A DNA stretch of 64,000 bases, from contig NZ_BAABHK010000006.1 of the NCBI RefSeq assembly GCF_039542055.1, forward strand, positions 1 through 64,000, written 5' to 3'. The DNA is from Actinoallomurus vinaceus (lineage in GTDB: Bacteria > Actinomycetota > Actinomycetes > Streptosporangiales > Streptosporangiaceae). The notes under the pieces were generated by a model that did not search any database, was not told the DNA's origin, and saw only the letters and a program-made list of their open reading frames with translations. Shown piece by piece: positions 25,973 to 37,179 of the stretch. A program made the translations under genes and the position numbers. The stretch's first letter is position 1. Every line of letters begins with the position of its first letter.

Positions 25973-26012
25973 CCTGAGGCGTCGACGCGGCAGCCCCTCC
26001 TGCGCGAGGGGC
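25963..26012 (+). promoter_or_regulatory. leuS attenuator (two consecutive hairpins)
   Basis: Hairpin 1: 25963-25973 pairs with 25981-25991 (10 of 11 Watson-Crick, one G-U) around CTGAGGC. Hairpin 2: GCCCCTC 25993-25999 pairs perfectly with GAGGGGC 26006-26012 and is followed by GTTCTC, a terminator-like structure. The GAGG in the loop of hairpin 1 could pair with CCTC of hairpin 2 as an alternative, antiterminating fold. Stalling on the Leu codons would open hairpin 1. Confidence 0.65.
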
Positions 26013-26074
26013 GTTCTCATGCAAGGGGCGCGTTCATCCGCCAGCCGAAGCCGTGCGAATCAGACGAGGAACCC

Positions 26075-28540
<2,466 letters not shown>

Positions 28541-28547
28541 CGGGCGG

Positions 28548-28583
28548 ATCCACCCGGGTCGGTGCGACGTCGCCGACCCGGGT
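28548..28583. terminator. Bidirectional terminator between leuS and lexA
   Basis: Perfect 13-bp arms 28548-28560 and 28571-28583 around a loop that is itself CGACGTCG; it ends 5 bases before the lexA stop and begins 8 after the leuS stop, so it can serve both convergent genes. Confidence 0.85.
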
Positions 28584-28587
28584 GGGA

Positions 28588-29292
28588 TCACATCTTGCGC
28601 AGGACCGCCACCACGCGGCCGAGGATCGTGGCGTCGTCGCCGGGGATGGGGTCGTACGCCGGGTTGTGCGGCATCAGCCAGACCTTGTCGTCGCGCCGCT
28701 TGAGCGTCTTGACGGTGGCCTCGCCGTCGATCATCGCGGCCACGATGTCGCCGTTCTCCGCGACGGGCTGCTGACGCACGACGACCCAGTCGCCGTCGGC
28801 GATGGCGGCCTCGATCATCGAGTCACCGGTGACGTTCAGCAGGAAGTGCGTGCCCTCGCCGACGAGCTGTCTCGGCAGCGCGAAGACGTCCTCGACGGCC
28901 TCCTCGGCGAGGATCGGGCCACCGGCGGCGATGCGGCCGACGAGCGGGACGTACGCGGGGGCGGGGCGCGCCGGGGCCTCCTGGCCGTTGGTGATCTCGT
29001 ACGCCTCGTGGTCGGACTCGGTGGCGACCGCCGAGGATCCGGGCATGCGGACGACCACCGCGCGCGGCCGGTTCGGGTCGCGCAGCAGGAAGCCCTTGCG
29101 CTGCAGTGTCCGGAGCTGGTGGGAGACGCTCGAGGTGCTGGTCAGCCCGACGGCCTCGCCGATCTCGCGCATCGACGGCGGGTAGCCGCGCCGCTGGACC
29201 GAGTCCCTGATCACCTCCAGCACCTTGCGTTGGCGGACGGTCAGTCCGCTCTCGTCGCCTGGGCCGTCCGGCATTTCCCGAACCTTGCTCAT
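28588..29292 (-). CDS. lexA: LexA repressor (SOS regulator, S24 protease)
   Basis: 234 residues. N-terminal winged HTH (MREIGEAVGLTSTSSVSHQL), Ala-Gly self-cleavage site in GRIAAGGPIL, catalytic Ser in GDSMIEA and Lys in ATVKTLKR. Represses DNA damage genes until RecA filaments stimulate its cleavage. Two SOS boxes lie upstream, so it is autoregulated. ATG 29292 follows GGAGA; a second Met six residues in is an alternative. Confidence 0.97.
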   Translation of the reverse strand: MSKVREMPDGPGDESGLTVRQRKVLEVIRDSVQRRGYPPSMREIGEAVGLTSTSSVSHQLRTLQRKGFLLRDPNRPRAVVVRMPGSSAVATESDHEAYEITNGQEAPARPAPAYVPLVGRIAAGGPILAEEAVEDVFALPRQLVGEGTHFLLNVTGDSMIEAAIADGDWVVVRQQPVAENGDIVAAMIDGEATVKTLKRRDDKVWLMPHNPAYDPIPGDDATILGRVVAVLRKM

Positions 29293-29381
29293 GGTGTCTC
29301 CGATGGATGTCTTCTGCGGTGACGTGCGGCCGCCGGTATTTCACTCCCGTAGAGCGACGTTATCGCTTCTCCGGGAAATGA

Positions 29382-29397
29382 TCAAACAGGTGTTCGA
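29382..29397. promoter_or_regulatory. SOS box (LexA site) 1
   Basis: TCAAACAGGTGTTCGA matches the actinobacterial/Gram-positive SOS box CGAAC-N4-GTTCG at 9 of 10 conserved positions; 90 bases upstream of lexA. Confidence 0.85.
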
Positions 29398-29438
29398 AAA
29401 ATGTGGAATTTTACGGTCCGGGCTATGTCGTCTTTAGT

Positions 29439-29454
29439 TCGTACATGCGTTCGA
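29439..29454. promoter_or_regulatory. SOS box (LexA site) 2, weaker
   Basis: TCGTACATGCGTTCGA, an imperfect CGAAC-N4-GTTCG palindrome (one mismatch in the left half), 57 bases further upstream of box 1. May strengthen lexA autorepression or control a plus-strand transcript. Confidence 0.5.
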
Positions 29455-29810
29455 TAATAATTCCTTGCCGCGCGTTGGTGAAGGGCGGGTGTGATCGCCG
29501 GGCGCCGTCCTATGGCCGGCGCTCGGAAGGGGGTGGCCGCCGTCGTGCTCCCGGGCGGGGCATGGCAGGCTTGGGGTTCGGGGATGCGCCCGCGCGAGAA
29601 CGCCGGCGCAATGTGATCCACTTCACCGTTTCGGCTGTCGGCGGCGTCGCCGCAGGTCAATGAGGTGAGGCGTGCCCTGGCGGCGGATCGCCGCGCCGGG
29701 CGGAGGGCGCGACACGCCGGTAGAGGCGGTGGATCCCCTCGTGGGCGGCCTCTTCGCGCCGGGTGCCTCAAGCGGGTTGCGATGCCCTCGGTCGGGCTCT
29801 ACGGTTGGAC
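29455..29810. other. lexA-nrdR intergenic region, no gene seen
   Basis: About 350 bases between the SOS boxes and the NrdR boxes. Short open frames exist on both strands but lack ribosome binding sites and the codon bias of neighbouring genes. Probably regulatory or 5' leader DNA. Confidence 0.5.
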
Positions 29811-29857
29811 CACAACATCTAGTAGTTACATGGATGTAGTTCACCATAGGTTGTGGT
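29811..29857 (+). promoter_or_regulatory. Paired NrdR boxes of the nrdRJ operon
   Basis: Two near-consensus NrdR boxes: CACAACATCTAGTA at 29811-29824 and CACCATAGGTTGTG at 29842-29855 (consensus CACWATATATWGTG, about 11 of 14 each). Their 31-base spacing is the three-helical-turn distance typical of NrdR operators. They lie 62-108 bases upstream of nrdR, so the operon is autoregulated. Confidence 0.75.
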
Positions 29858-29918
29858 TACAAGGTGAGGTTCGCGTGGTGAGCGCGTGACCCGCTGTCAG
29901 GGGGAGGAGTCCGGAGGC

Positions 29919-30383
29919 ATGCACTGCCCGTTCTGCCGACACACCGACAGCAGAGTCATCGACAGCCGCGTCACCGACGACGGAGCCGCCATCCGGCGCC
30001 GTCGTTCGTGCCCGGAGTGCGGTCGTCGCTTCACCACCCAGGAGACGGTGCTCATGATGGTCGCCAAGCGCAGCGGCGTCACCGAGCCGTTCTCCCGGGA
30101 CAAGATCATCGCCGGAGTGCGCCGGGCGTGTCAGGGCCGTCCCGTCAACGAGGACGCCCTCGCCATGCTCGGCCAGCGGGTCGAGGAGGCGATCCGGGCG
30201 ACGGGGAACGCCGAGATCCCCTCGCACCAGATCGGGCTGGCGATCCTCGGTCCGCTCCGCGAACTCGACGAGGTCGCGTACCTGCGATTCGCCTCCGTCT
30301 ACCGGGGGTTCGAGACGCTCGACGACTTCGCCAAGGAAATCGAATCGCTGCGCGTGGCGAACGGCGGCGACGCCCGGTCGTAG
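29919..30383 (+). CDS. nrdR: Transcriptional repressor NrdR
   Basis: 154 residues. N-terminal zinc ribbon MHCPFCRHTDSRVIDSR ... CPECGRRF (two CxxC pairs), then the ATP-cone domain (VAKRSGVTEPFSRDKIIAGV). It senses ATP/dATP and represses ribonucleotide reductase genes. ATG 29919 follows GGAGG. First gene of nrdR-nrdJ. Confidence 0.97.
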   Translation: MHCPFCRHTDSRVIDSRVTDDGAAIRRRRSCPECGRRFTTQETVLMMVAKRSGVTEPFSRDKIIAGVRRACQGRPVNEDALAMLGQRVEEAIRATGNAEIPSHQIGLAILGPLRELDEVAYLRFASVYRGFETLDDFAKEIESLRVANGGDARS

Positions 30384-30455
30384 GGCGGCGCCCGCGCCGC
30401 GGGCTGTACGGGTAATCCTGGAGGTGGGCCTGGTGTGCCCGAGAAGGGGGATGTC

Positions 30456-33278
30456 ATGACAGAGACGGTGAGCGGCTCAGCCCGACGGGGTAAGGCGAGC
30501 CGCAAGGGCGTGAAGATGGAGCGCATCTTCACGCGGCCGGGCGTCCACCCGTATGACGACGTCAAGTGGGAGCGGCGTGACGTCGTCATGACCAACTGGC
30601 GCGACGGGTCGGTGAACTTCGAGCAGAAGGGCGTCGAGTTCCCCACGTCCTGGTCGGTCAACGCGGTCAACATCGTCACGTCGAAGTACTTCCGCGGCGC
30701 CGTGGGCACCCCGCAGCGCGAGTGGAGCCTCAAGCAGCTGGTCGACCGGGTCGTCGGGGTCTACACCGAGACCGGCATCAAGAACGGCTACTTCGCCTCC
30801 GACGAGGACGCCGAGATCTTCGACCACGAGCTGAAGCACGCCCTGGTCAACCAGGTGTTCAGCTTCAACTCGCCGGTCTGGTTCAACGTCGGCACGGCCT
30901 CCCCGCAGCAGGTCAGCGCCTGCTTCATCCTGTCCGTGGACGACACGATGGAGTCGATCCTGGACTGGTACAAGGAAGAGGGTGTGATCTTCAAGGGCGG
31001 CTCCGGGTCGGGTGTGAACCTCTCCCGCATCCGCTCCAGCAAGGAGCTGCTGTCCTCCGGCGGCACCGCGAGCGGCCCGGTGTCGTTCATGCGCGGCGCC
31101 GACGCCTCCGCGGGCACCATCAAGTCCGGTGGCGCGACCCGCCGCGCGGCGAAGATGGTCGTTCTGGACGTGGACCACCCCGACGTCGAGGAGTTCATCG
31201 AGACCAAGGCGCGCGAAGAGGACAAGATCCGCGCCCTGCGCGACGCCGGCTTCGACATGGACCTCGGCGGCAAGGACATCGTCAGCGTCCAGTACCAGAA
31301 TGCCAACAACTCCGTCCGTGTCTCCGACGAGTTCATGCGCGCGGTCGAGTCGGGCGACTCTTTCGGCCTGCGCGCCCGCCGTACGGGCGAGGCCATCGAG
31401 CAGATCGACGCCAAGGGCCTGTTCCGCAAGCTCGCCCAGGCGGCCTGGGCGTGCGCGGACCCGGGCATCCAGTACGACGACACGATCAACGACTGGCACA
31501 CCAACCCCGAGACCGGGCGCATCACGGCCAGCAACCCGTGCTCGGAGTACATGAGCCTGGACAACTCGTCCTGCAACCTGGCCAGCATCAACCTGCTGAA
31601 GTTCCTGGGCGAGGACAACACCTTCGACGTCGCGCGGTTCGTGAAGCTCTGCGAGCTGATCATCACCGCGATGGACATCTCCATCACGTTCGCGGACTTC
31701 CCGACCGAGAAGATCGGCGAGACGACGCGCGCGTACCGGCAGCTCGGCATCGGCTACGCCAACCTCGGCGCGCTGCTGATGGCGACCGGCCACGCGTACG
31801 ACTCCGAGGGCGGGCGCTCGCTCGCGGGCACGATCACCTCGCTGATGACCGGCGTGGCCTACCGGCGCTCCGCCGAGCTGGCCGGCGCGGTCGGCACGTA
31901 CGAGGGCTACGCCCGCAACGCCGAGGCGCACAAGCGCGTCATGCGCAAGCACGCCGTCGCCAACGACGAGATCCGCACGCTCGACGAGATGGACAAGTCC
32001 ATCCACCTCGAGGCCACCAAGCAGTGGCAGCAGTGCCTCAAGCTCGGCGAGCGGAACGGCTACCGCAACGCCCAGGCGTCGCTGCTCGCGCCCACCGGCA
32101 CGATCGGCCTCATGATGGACTGCGACACGACGGGCATCGAGCCCGACCTGGCGCTGGTCAAGTACAAGAAGCTGGTCGGCGGCGGCTCGATGCAGATCGT
32201 CAACAACACCGTGCCGCGCGCCCTCAAGAAGCTCGGCTACCAGCAGGAGCAGATCGAGGCGGTCGTCGAGTACATCGCCGAGCACGGCCACGTCGTCGAC
32301 GCGCCCGGCCTGCGCGCCGAGCACTACGAGGTCTTCGACTGCGCGATGGGCGAGCGGGCCATCAGCCCGATGGGCCACGTGCGGATGATGGCCGCGACGC
32401 AGCCGTTCCTGTCCGGCGCGATCTCCAAGACCGTGAACATGCCGGAGCAGGCGACGATCGAGGACGTCGAGAAGATCTACTTCGAGGGCTGGAAGCTCGG
32501 CCTGAAGGCGCTCGCGATCTACCGCGACAACTGCAAGGTCGGCCAGCCGCTGTCGGCGGCGAAGAAGAAGACCGAGGAGAAGGTCGAGGAGGCGCCGGCG
32601 CCGGTCGTCGAGCGCGGCCCGGTCCGCACCCGCCTGCCCAAGCAGCGGTCCGCGACCGTCACCCGGTTCTCCGTCGGCGGCGCCGAGGGCTACATGACGG
32701 CCTCGAGCTACCCCGACAACGGGCTCGGCGAGGTGTTCCTCAAGCTCGGCAAGCAGGGCTCCACCCTGGCCGGCGTGATGGACGCCTTCTCGATGGCGAT
32801 CTCCATCAGCCTCCAGTACGGCGTGCCGCTGGAGACCTGGGTCGAGAAGTTCACCAACATGCGGTTCGAGCCGGCGGGCATGACCGACGACCCGGACATC
32901 CGCATGGCGACGTCGATGATGGACTACATCTTCCGTCGCCTGGCCCTCGACCACCTGCCGTACGAGACCCGCGCCGAGCTGGGCATCTTCTCGGCCGAGG
33001 AGCGCACCGCGCAGGCGGCGGGCCAGGACCCCGCGTCCCTCCACGCGGAGGAGGACGTCGACCGTGAGTCGCTCGCCCAGTCGGTCCCGGTCGAGCAGCC
33101 GAAGGCCAAGGAGCAGCCCGAGCCGCCCGCGGCCGCGCACTCCTCGACCGAGCTGATCGAGAGCCACCAGGGCCGTACGGCCGACGCGCCGCTGTGCCTC
33201 ACCTGCGGCACGAAGATGCGCCCGGCCGGCAGCTGCTACGTCTGCGAGGGCTGCGGCTCCACCAGCGGCTGCAGCTGA
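30456..33278 (+). CDS. nrdJ: Adenosylcobalamin-dependent (class II) ribonucleoside-diphosphate reductase
   Basis: About 940 residues. Catalytic core landmarks: SACFILSVDD, PCSEYMSLDNSSCNLASIN (active-site Cys and Asn/Glu region), the long (beta/alpha)10 barrel, and a C-terminal Cys-rich tail CLTCGTKMRPAGSCYVCEGC with redox/zinc Cys. Makes dNTP precursors using vitamin B12, without oxygen. ATG 30456 is 5 bases after AAGGGGG. Sits 72 bases downstream of nrdR; co-regulated by the NrdR boxes. No cobalamin riboswitch was seen. Confidence 0.97.
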   Translation: MTETVSGSARRGKASRKGVKMERIFTRPGVHPYDDVKWERRDVVMTNWRDGSVNFEQKGVEFPTSWSVNAVNIVTSKYFRGAVGTPQREWSLKQLVDRVVGVYTETGIKNGYFASDEDAEIFDHELKHALVNQVFSFNSPVWFNVGTASPQQVSACFILSVDDTMESILDWYKEEGVIFKGGSGSGVNLSRIRSSKELLSSGGTASGPVSFMRGADASAGTIKSGGATRRAAKMVVLDVDHPDVEEFIETKAREEDKIRALRDAGFDMDLGGKDIVSVQYQNANNSVRVSDEFMRAVESGDSFGLRARRTGEAIEQIDAKGLFRKLAQAAWACADPGIQYDDTINDWHTNPETGRITASNPCSEYMSLDNSSCNLASINLLKFLGEDNTFDVARFVKLCELIITAMDISITFADFPTEKIGETTRAYRQLGIGYANLGALLMATGHAYDSEGGRSLAGTITSLMTGVAYRRSAELAGAVGTYEGYARNAEAHKRVMRKHAVANDEIRTLDEMDKSIHLEATKQWQQCLKLGERNGYRNAQASLLAPTGTIGLMMDCDTTGIEPDLALVKYKKLVGGGSMQIVNNTVPRALKKLGYQQEQIEAVVEYIAEHGHVVDAPGLRAEHYEVFDCAMGERAISPMGHVRMMAATQPFLSGAISKTVNMPEQATIEDVEKIYFEGWKLGLKALAIYRDNCKVGQPLSAAKKKTEEKVEEAPAPVVERGPVRTRLPKQRSATVTRFSVGGAEGYMTASSYPDNGLGEVFLKLGKQGSTLAGVMDAFSMAISISLQYGVPLETWVEKFTNMRFEPAGMTDDPDIRMATSMMDYIFRRLALDHLPYETRAELGIFSAEERTAQAAGQDPASLHAEEDVDRESLAQSVPVEQPKAKEQPEPPAAAHSSTELIESHQGRTADAPLCLTCGTKMRPAGSCYVCEGCGSTSGCS

Positions 33279-33317
33279 TCCCGAGCGCCGTCCAGGCGTG
33301 AACCAGCAGGTCAACGA

Positions 33318-33344
33318 GGGGAGCCGACGAGACGTCGGCTCCCC
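33318..33344. terminator. Bidirectional hairpin terminator
   Basis: Perfect 12-bp arms GGGGAGCCGACG / CGTCGGCTCCCC with a 3-base loop, followed on the plus strand by TTCGGGG; between convergent nrdJ and the WYL regulator gene. Confidence 0.85.
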
Positions 33345-33357
33345 TTCGGGGCAGACC

Positions 33358-34344
33358 TCAGCGCCCGCGGGTGGTCGACCGCCACTGCCCCGTGGTTCCT
33401 GATGCCGCCCGGAGACGGTCGGCCATGACGCCGATCCGCTCGACCAGTTCCGGCGGGTCGTGCACCTCGAACCCGATGTCCATCAGGGCGACCCACACGA
33501 CGATCTCGTCGAGGTTGTTCGCACCGCACAGCAGGACGCAGGTCCGCGCGTCGACGGGCTCCACCGTCCCCACCGTCGGCGGCATGTGCCCGGTCACGAC
33601 CTCCGCCGGGGCGTGCATGGTGAAGCGCGCCTGATAGCGGTACGGAGCACTGGAGATCGCCCGGGAGGTGTAGGCGGCGAGGTCCTCGTCGGGTGGGTCC
33701 CGGGGGACGAAGCGCGGCCCGTTCGGCGTCCTCAGGCGCAGCCGGTCGACCCGATACGTCCGCCAGTCCTCCTTGTCGAGGTCCCAGCCCACGAGATACC
33801 ACCGGCGCCCCGAATGCACGAGCCGATGGGGCTCGGCCGAACGGCGGCTCTCCTCACCCTGGTGCGACCGGTAGTCGAACCGCAGTCCTTCATGATCTCG
33901 GCAGGCCGCGGCGATGGCGGTCAGCACCTCGGGGTCCACCGGCGCCGCGGCCCCCGTCATGGGCACGGTCATCGACTGCAGCGCGTGAACGCGATGCCGC
34001 AGCCGTGAGGGCAGCACCCGTTCGAGCTTCGCGAGCGCCCGTACGGACGTCTCCTCGATCCCGGCGACCGTGCCCCCGGCGGCCGTCCTCAGCCCCACCG
34101 CGACCGCGACCGCCTCGTCGTCATCGAGCAGCAGCGGGGGCAGGTCGGACCCGGCGCCCAGCCGGTAACCCGGCGCGCCGGCCGTGGCGTGCACGGGATA
34201 GCCCAGTTCCCGCAGCCGGTCCACATCCCGCCGTACGGTCCGCGTCGTGACGCCGAGCCGCTCTGCCAGTTCCGCGCCGGACCAGTCCCGGTGGGTCTGC
34301 AGGAGGGACAGCAGTCTGAGGAGTCGCGCCGAGGTCTCCAACAT
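33358..34344 (-). CDS. WYL-domain transcriptional regulator (HTH_11)
   Basis: 328 residues. N-terminal HTH (SGAELAERLGVTTRTVRRDV), central WYL domain (SGRRWYLVGWDLDKEDWRTYRVDR) and C-terminal WCX-type region. WYL domains sense nucleic-acid-like ligands or other small molecules. Divergent from an epoxide hydrolase gene across 62 bases that contain a palindrome, so it probably controls that gene. Confidence 0.88.
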   Translation of the reverse strand: MLETSARLLRLLSLLQTHRDWSGAELAERLGVTTRTVRRDVDRLRELGYPVHATAGAPGYRLGAGSDLPPLLLDDDEAVAVAVGLRTAAGGTVAGIEETSVRALAKLERVLPSRLRHRVHALQSMTVPMTGAAAPVDPEVLTAIAAACRDHEGLRFDYRSHQGEESRRSAEPHRLVHSGRRWYLVGWDLDKEDWRTYRVDRLRLRTPNGPRFVPRDPPDEDLAAYTSRAISSAPYRYQARFTMHAPAEVVTGHMPPTVGTVEPVDARTCVLLCGANNLDEIVVWVALMDIGFEVHDPPELVERIGVMADRLRAASGTTGQWRSTTRGR

Positions 34345-34365
34345 GCTTTCAATCTTGCCGCAGCC

Positions 34366-34384
34366 TAGGACCGAACCCGTCCTA
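34366..34384. promoter_or_regulatory. Operator palindrome between WYL regulator and epoxide hydrolase
   Basis: TAGGAC-7 bases-GTCCTA, perfect 6-bp arms, with a further CTCCTAA half-site 8 bases downstream. Central to the divergent promoter. Confidence 0.6.
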
Positions 34385-34406
34385 AGCGGCTCCTAACGTC
34401 TTGGGC

Positions 34407-35543
34407 ATGGCGAAAATCGACCCGTTCCGCATCGACATCCCGCAGGCCGACCTGGACGACCTCCGCGACCGGCTGGCCCGCACCCGCTGGCCGGACGAAC
34501 TGCCCGGCACCGGCTGGTCGTACGGCGTCCCGTCCTCGTACGCCAAGGAGCTGGCCGAGTACTGGCGGACGGCCTACGACTGGCGGAGGCAGGAGGCGGC
34601 GCTCAACGAGTACCCGCAGTTCACCACCGAGATCGACGGCCAGAACATCCACTTCCTGCATGTCCGCTCTCCCGAACCCGACGCGCTCCCGCTGATCCTC
34701 ACGCACGGCTGGCCGGGCTCGGTCGCCGAGTTCATGAAGGTCATCGGCCCGCTCACCGACCCGGCGGCGCACGGCGGCGACCGGTCCGACGCGTTCCACG
34801 TCGTCGCCCCGTCGATCCCCGGGTTCGGCTTCTCCGGTCCCACCACCGAGACCGGCTGGGACCTGCAGCGGGTCGCGCGGGCGTGGGCGGAGCTGATGGA
34901 CCGGCTCGGCTACCGGCGATACGGCGCGCAGGGCGGCGACAGCGGCTCGGTCATCTCGCCGATGCTCGGCCGCGCCGCGCCCCAGAACGTCGCCGGCGTG
35001 CACGTCAACGGCGCGCTCGGGTTCCCGACCGGCGACCCGGCCGAGTTCGACGGGCTCACCCATGCCGAGCTCGCCCGCCTTGGCCAGTACCAGGACCAGG
35101 ACCGGGCCGGTTACGCGATCATCCAGGCGACTCGGCCGCAGACCCTGGCGTTCGGGCTGCACGACTCGCCCGCGGCGCAGCTGGCGTGGATCGTGGAGAA
35201 GTTCAAGGAGTGGACCGACCCGGCGCGCCAACTACCCGAGGACGCGGTGGACCTCGACCAGATGCTCACCGACGTGAGCATCTACTGGTTCACCGGGACC
35301 GCCGCCTCGGCCGCCCGCCTCTACAAGGAAGGCCAGAAGGGCTGGGGAGCGGTGGCCGAGTACTCGGCGCTGCCGCACGGCGTCGCCGTCTTCCCCGGTG
35401 ACGCCGGGGTCCGGCGGATCGCCGAGCGCGAACACAATGTCGTGCACTGGTCGGAGTTCGACCGGGGCGGCCACTTCGCCGCGATGGAAGCACCCGACCT
35501 GCTGGTCACCGATGTCCGCGCGTTCTTCCGGCTGGTCCGCTGA
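34407..35543 (+). CDS. Epoxide hydrolase (EHN-type)
   Basis: 378 residues. N-terminal EHN domain (FRIDIPQADLDDLRDRLA and TRWPDELPGTGWSYG), then an alpha/beta hydrolase fold: oxyanion ILTHGWPGSVAEF, nucleophile Asp in AQGGDSGSVIS, C-terminal His in DRGGHFAAME. Opens epoxides to diols. ATG 34407; a TTG two codons earlier is possible. Likely regulated by the divergent WYL protein. Confidence 0.88.
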   Translation: MAKIDPFRIDIPQADLDDLRDRLARTRWPDELPGTGWSYGVPSSYAKELAEYWRTAYDWRRQEAALNEYPQFTTEIDGQNIHFLHVRSPEPDALPLILTHGWPGSVAEFMKVIGPLTDPAAHGGDRSDAFHVVAPSIPGFGFSGPTTETGWDLQRVARAWAELMDRLGYRRYGAQGGDSGSVISPMLGRAAPQNVAGVHVNGALGFPTGDPAEFDGLTHAELARLGQYQDQDRAGYAIIQATRPQTLAFGLHDSPAAQLAWIVEKFKEWTDPARQLPEDAVDLDQMLTDVSIYWFTGTAASAARLYKEGQKGWGAVAEYSALPHGVAVFPGDAGVRRIAEREHNVVHWSEFDRGGHFAAMEAPDLLVTDVRAFFRLVR

Positions 35544-35549
35544 CCCGCA

Positions 35550-37016
35550 TCAGCCGGGCAATGCCGAGTGATCGTCGGTGGCCCAGAGATACTGGACGGC
35601 GTACGCTCGCCATGGCCGCCAGGTGGCGGCGCGGTGGGTGAGTGCGGCGGGGGTGACGGGAAGGCCGAGCTCACGGGCGGCGGCGCGGATTCCGGGATCG
35701 GTCGGGACGAAGGCGTCAGGGTCGCCGAGTGCGCGCATCGCGATGGTCTCGACGGTCCAGGGCCCGAGCCCCGGCAATGCGGAAAGCCGCGCGCGGGCTC
35801 GCTGCCAGTCTCCTCCGACGCTGAGGTCGATCTCACCGGCCGCCAAGGCGGCGATCAGTTCGGTGAGCGTGGTGCGGCGTGCCTGGGGGAGGGCGAGTGC
35901 CGCCGGATCCAGCGACGCCAGCGCCACCGGATCGGGGAAGAGGTGGGTGAGGCCGCCGGCGGGGTCCGTGATCGGCTCGCCGTGGGCGGCGACCAGCCGG
36001 GCGGCGCGGATTCGGGCCGTTACGGTGGACACTCGCTGCCCGAGCACGGCGCGCACCGCCAATTCGTACGGGTCGACGGTGCGGGGTACCCGGCGGCCGG
36101 GGTCCTTGTCCACGATGGGGGTGAGCACCGGGTCGCCGCGGAGTAGGTCGTCGACGGCGATCGGGTCGGCGTCGAGGTCGAGCAGGCGTCGGCACCGGCT
36201 GATCGCGGTGGAGAGGTCGCGTAGATCGGTGAGGGACAGCCGGCAGTCGATGTGGTCGGGCAGCGGGCGCAGGGTGGCGATGCCGTGGCCGCGGGGCAGG
36301 CGCAGGGTGCGGCGGTAGGCGCCGTCGCGCCACTCTTCCACCCTCGGTACGGCGGTCGCGGCGAGCCGGCCGAACAGGTTGCCAGGGCACAGCGGAGCCC
36401 GGAACGGCAGACGCAGCGGCAACGCCCCGGGGGCGGCGGCCGCCGGGCGTCCGCAGGCGGCGCGGTTCCGCAGTTGGGTCGGTGTCAGAGCGAAGACCTC
36501 CCGGACGGTCTCGTTGAACATGCGGATGCTGGCGAACCCGGCGGCGAAGGCGACGTCGGCCATCGGCAGGGTGCTCGTCTCGATCAGCAGCCGGGCGGTC
36601 TGGGCCCGCTGGGCCCGTGCGAGCGCGAGCGGGCCCGCTCCGAGTTCGGCGAGCAGCTGCCGTTCGATGTGCCGGGTGCTGTAGCCGAGCTTCGCGGCAA
36701 GGCCCGGCACACCGTCGCGGTCGACGACCCCATCAGCGATCATGCGCATCGCCCGCGCCACGACATCGGCGCGTCCATTCCACTCTGGGGAGCCCGGGCT
36801 GGCGTCGGGCCGGCACCGCTTGCACGCGCGGAACCCGGCCGACTGTGCCGCGGCGGCGCTGGGAAAGAAGCGCATGTTCTCGACTTTGGGCGGCGCCACT
36901 GGACAGCTCGGCCTGCAGTAGATCCCGGTGGTGACCACGGCGCCGAAGAACCAGCCGTCGAATCGGGCGTCCTTGGAAAGAGCAGCCCGTACGCACCGTT
37001 CCACGTCGTCATGCAC
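35550..37016 (-). CDS. Ada-AlkA fusion: methylphosphotriester sensor, AraC-type HTH and 3-methyladenine DNA glycosylase
   Basis: 488 residues. Ada N-domain with four zinc Cys including the methyl acceptor (GIYCRPSCPVAPP, FRACKRCRPD), AraC-type HTH (LAAKLGYSTRHIERQLLAEL; ADVAFAAGFASIRMFNE), then AlkA_N and HhH-GPD glycosylase (LPGLGPWTVETIAMRALG with catalytic Asp in VPTDPGI). It senses alkylated DNA, activates transcription and excises alkylated bases. GTG 37016 gives the usual length; longer in-frame starts run antisense into the MFS remnant. Its stop lies 7 bases from that of the epoxide hydrolase. Confidence 0.88.
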   Translation of the reverse strand: MHDDVERCVRAALSKDARFDGWFFGAVVTTGIYCRPSCPVAPPKVENMRFFPSAAAAQSAGFRACKRCRPDASPGSPEWNGRADVVARAMRMIADGVVDRDGVPGLAAKLGYSTRHIERQLLAELGAGPLALARAQRAQTARLLIETSTLPMADVAFAAGFASIRMFNETVREVFALTPTQLRNRAACGRPAAAAPGALPLRLPFRAPLCPGNLFGRLAATAVPRVEEWRDGAYRRTLRLPRGHGIATLRPLPDHIDCRLSLTDLRDLSTAISRCRRLLDLDADPIAVDDLLRGDPVLTPIVDKDPGRRVPRTVDPYELAVRAVLGQRVSTVTARIRAARLVAAHGEPITDPAGGLTHLFPDPVALASLDPAALALPQARRTTLTELIAALAAGEIDLSVGGDWQRARARLSALPGLGPWTVETIAMRALGDPDAFVPTDPGIRAAARELGLPVTPAALTHRAATWRPWRAYAVQYLWATDDHSALPG

Positions 37017-37179
37017 ACCGTCAGCATCGCCTCTTTCCGGCCGCCTGAGCTGGCGGGAATACGACGTGATCCCGGATGCCGATCCAGCACGCCGATGTGG
37101 TCGCGAACCCGCCAGACCATGCCCGGAACCCGCTGCTGGACTGCTCCCCATGACCATCATCCGTTCGAAGGGGGAGCCG

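Noticed and set aside
29455..29889. Small plus-strand genes between lexA and nrdR
   Set aside because: Frames lack ribosome binding sites and the genome's third-position GC pattern.
29811..30455. Cobalamin riboswitch controlling the B12-dependent reductase
   Set aside because: No B12-box-like sequence or extended leader structure was seen; NrdR boxes explain the regulation.
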